Positions 4,846 through 5,335 of a stretch of 5,335 nt of DNA are shown here, piece by piece. Both the position numbers and the translations under genes were made by a program. How positions within the stretch are numbered: the stretch's first letter is position 1; every line of letters begins with the position of its first letter. Under the pieces are notes generated by a model that saw only the letters and a program-made list of their open reading frames with translations, was not told where the DNA came from and made no database searches. This DNA comes from an uncultured Oscillospiraceae bacterium (GTDB lineage Bacteria > Bacillota > Clostridia > Oscillospirales > Acutalibacteraceae): contig URQJ01000142.1 in the NCBI GenBank assembly GCA_900549945.1, positions 1 through 5,335 on the forward strand, given 5' to 3'.

Positions 4846-5335
4846 GTGAAAAGGCTCGGCAAATACACCATTCTCTTTGAGCGCTGCCCGGTGATTCTCG
4901 GGCACGCGGCGGTCGGCGGCAAAAAGGAGGCCGAGGGCCCGCTTGCGCGCGATTTCGACCAAACCTTTCTCGATTCCTACCTCGCGCAGGAAAGCTGGGA
5001 AAAGGCGGAAAGCATGCTGCAAACCGAGGCCGCGACGCTCGCGATCCGCAAGGCTGGCCTCGAGAAATCGGACATCAGCATGATCTTCGCCGGCGATCTC
5101 TTGAACCAGTGCATCTCAAGCACCTTCGGCCTGCGCGAAATGGACATCCCGTTTCTCGGGCAGTACGGCGCGTGCTCCACCATGGCGCAGACGCTCTTGA
5201 TGTCCGCAGTCGCCGTGGAGAGCGGCGCGGCAAACTACGCCTGCGCCGTGACCTCCTCGCACTTCTGCACAGCGGAGCGGCAGTTCCGCACGCCGCTCGA
5301 ATACGGCTGCCAGCGCACCCCCACAGCGCAGTGGA
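4846..5335 (+). CDS. spoVAD: Stage V sporulation protein AD (3' truncated by window)
   Basis: SpoVAD is the DPA-binding component of the spore SpoVA complex, held at the outer face of the spore inner membrane. It has a thiolase-like fold but no thiolase activity is known. The first 163 residues are visible, about half of the usual 335-345. Family marks are the N-terminal KYTILFERCPVILGHAAVGGKKEAEGPL, FAGDLLNQC (near 85-92), YGACSTMAQ with Cys110 at the position of the thiolase nucleophile, TSSHFCTAERQFR (136-148) and PLEYGCQRTPTAQW at the window end. The start is a GTG served by AGGAAAGG. It is the second gene of the operon after spoVAC; spoVAE would be expected just beyond the window. No frameshift or missing conserved residue was seen. 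Confidence 0.97.
   Translation, partial: MKRLGKYTILFERCPVILGHAAVGGKKEAEGPLARDFDQTFLDSYLAQESWEKAESMLQTEAATLAIRKAGLEKSDISMIFAGDLLNQCISSTFGLREMDIPFLGQYGACSTMAQTLLMSAVAVESGAANYACAVTSSHFCTAERQFRTPLEYGCQRTPTAQW

Noticed and set aside
1..5335. tRNA or rRNA genes, CRISPR arrays, insertion sequences, phage genes or toxin-antitoxin pairs
   Set aside because: None seen: no regularly spaced identical repeats, no transposase or recombinase motifs and no tRNA-like arms were found by eye on either strand.

Overview
The window looks like a chromosomal segment of a spore-forming, Gram-positive anaerobe of the class Clostridia. It is probably a moderately GC-rich gut lineage of the Oscillospiraceae/Ruminococcaceae kind. 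The reasons are a spoVAC-spoVAD pair (endospore former), a sortase-anchored surface protein with a Pro/Thr-rich stalk and a TPQTG signal (Gram-positive wall), strong AGGAGG-type ribosome binding sites, and GC-rich codon use in the housekeeping genes. The family-level assignment is inference.

Layout, all genes on the + strand. (1) 1-587: the 3' end of an ABC exporter gene, carrying most of its nucleotide-binding domain. (2) 603-949: a self-contained small transcription unit with a near-consensus extended -10 sigma-A promoter, a strong RBS, a 69-residue Bfd-like [2Fe-2S] protein, and a strong intrinsic terminator. (3) 951-1310: an AT-rich leader with many T-runs and small inverted repeats but no gene. 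(4) 1311-4187: a 958-residue secreted, wall-anchored protein of unknown function. It has a signal peptide, a low-complexity N-terminal linker, several unassigned modules, a beta-rich C-terminal module, a Pro/Thr stalk, TPQTG, a membrane helix and a basic tail. An intrinsic terminator at 4237-4273 follows. (5) 4274-5335: a forespore-type (sigma-F/sigma-G-like) promoter, then spoVAC and the first half of spoVAD (cut by the window edge). These are part of the machinery that moves dipicolinic acid into and out of spores.

The genes do not form one pathway. Two terminators split the window into independent units: an exporter, a small iron-sulfur protein, a surface protein and a sporulation operon. 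The surface-protein gene has visibly more AT-rich, mixed codon use than its neighbours and sits alone between conserved genes, so it is the accessory part of the window. No complete novel multigene system is evident. The least explained element is the 958-residue surface protein and its leader, including an out-of-frame 11-bp tandem duplication inside the coding sequence.
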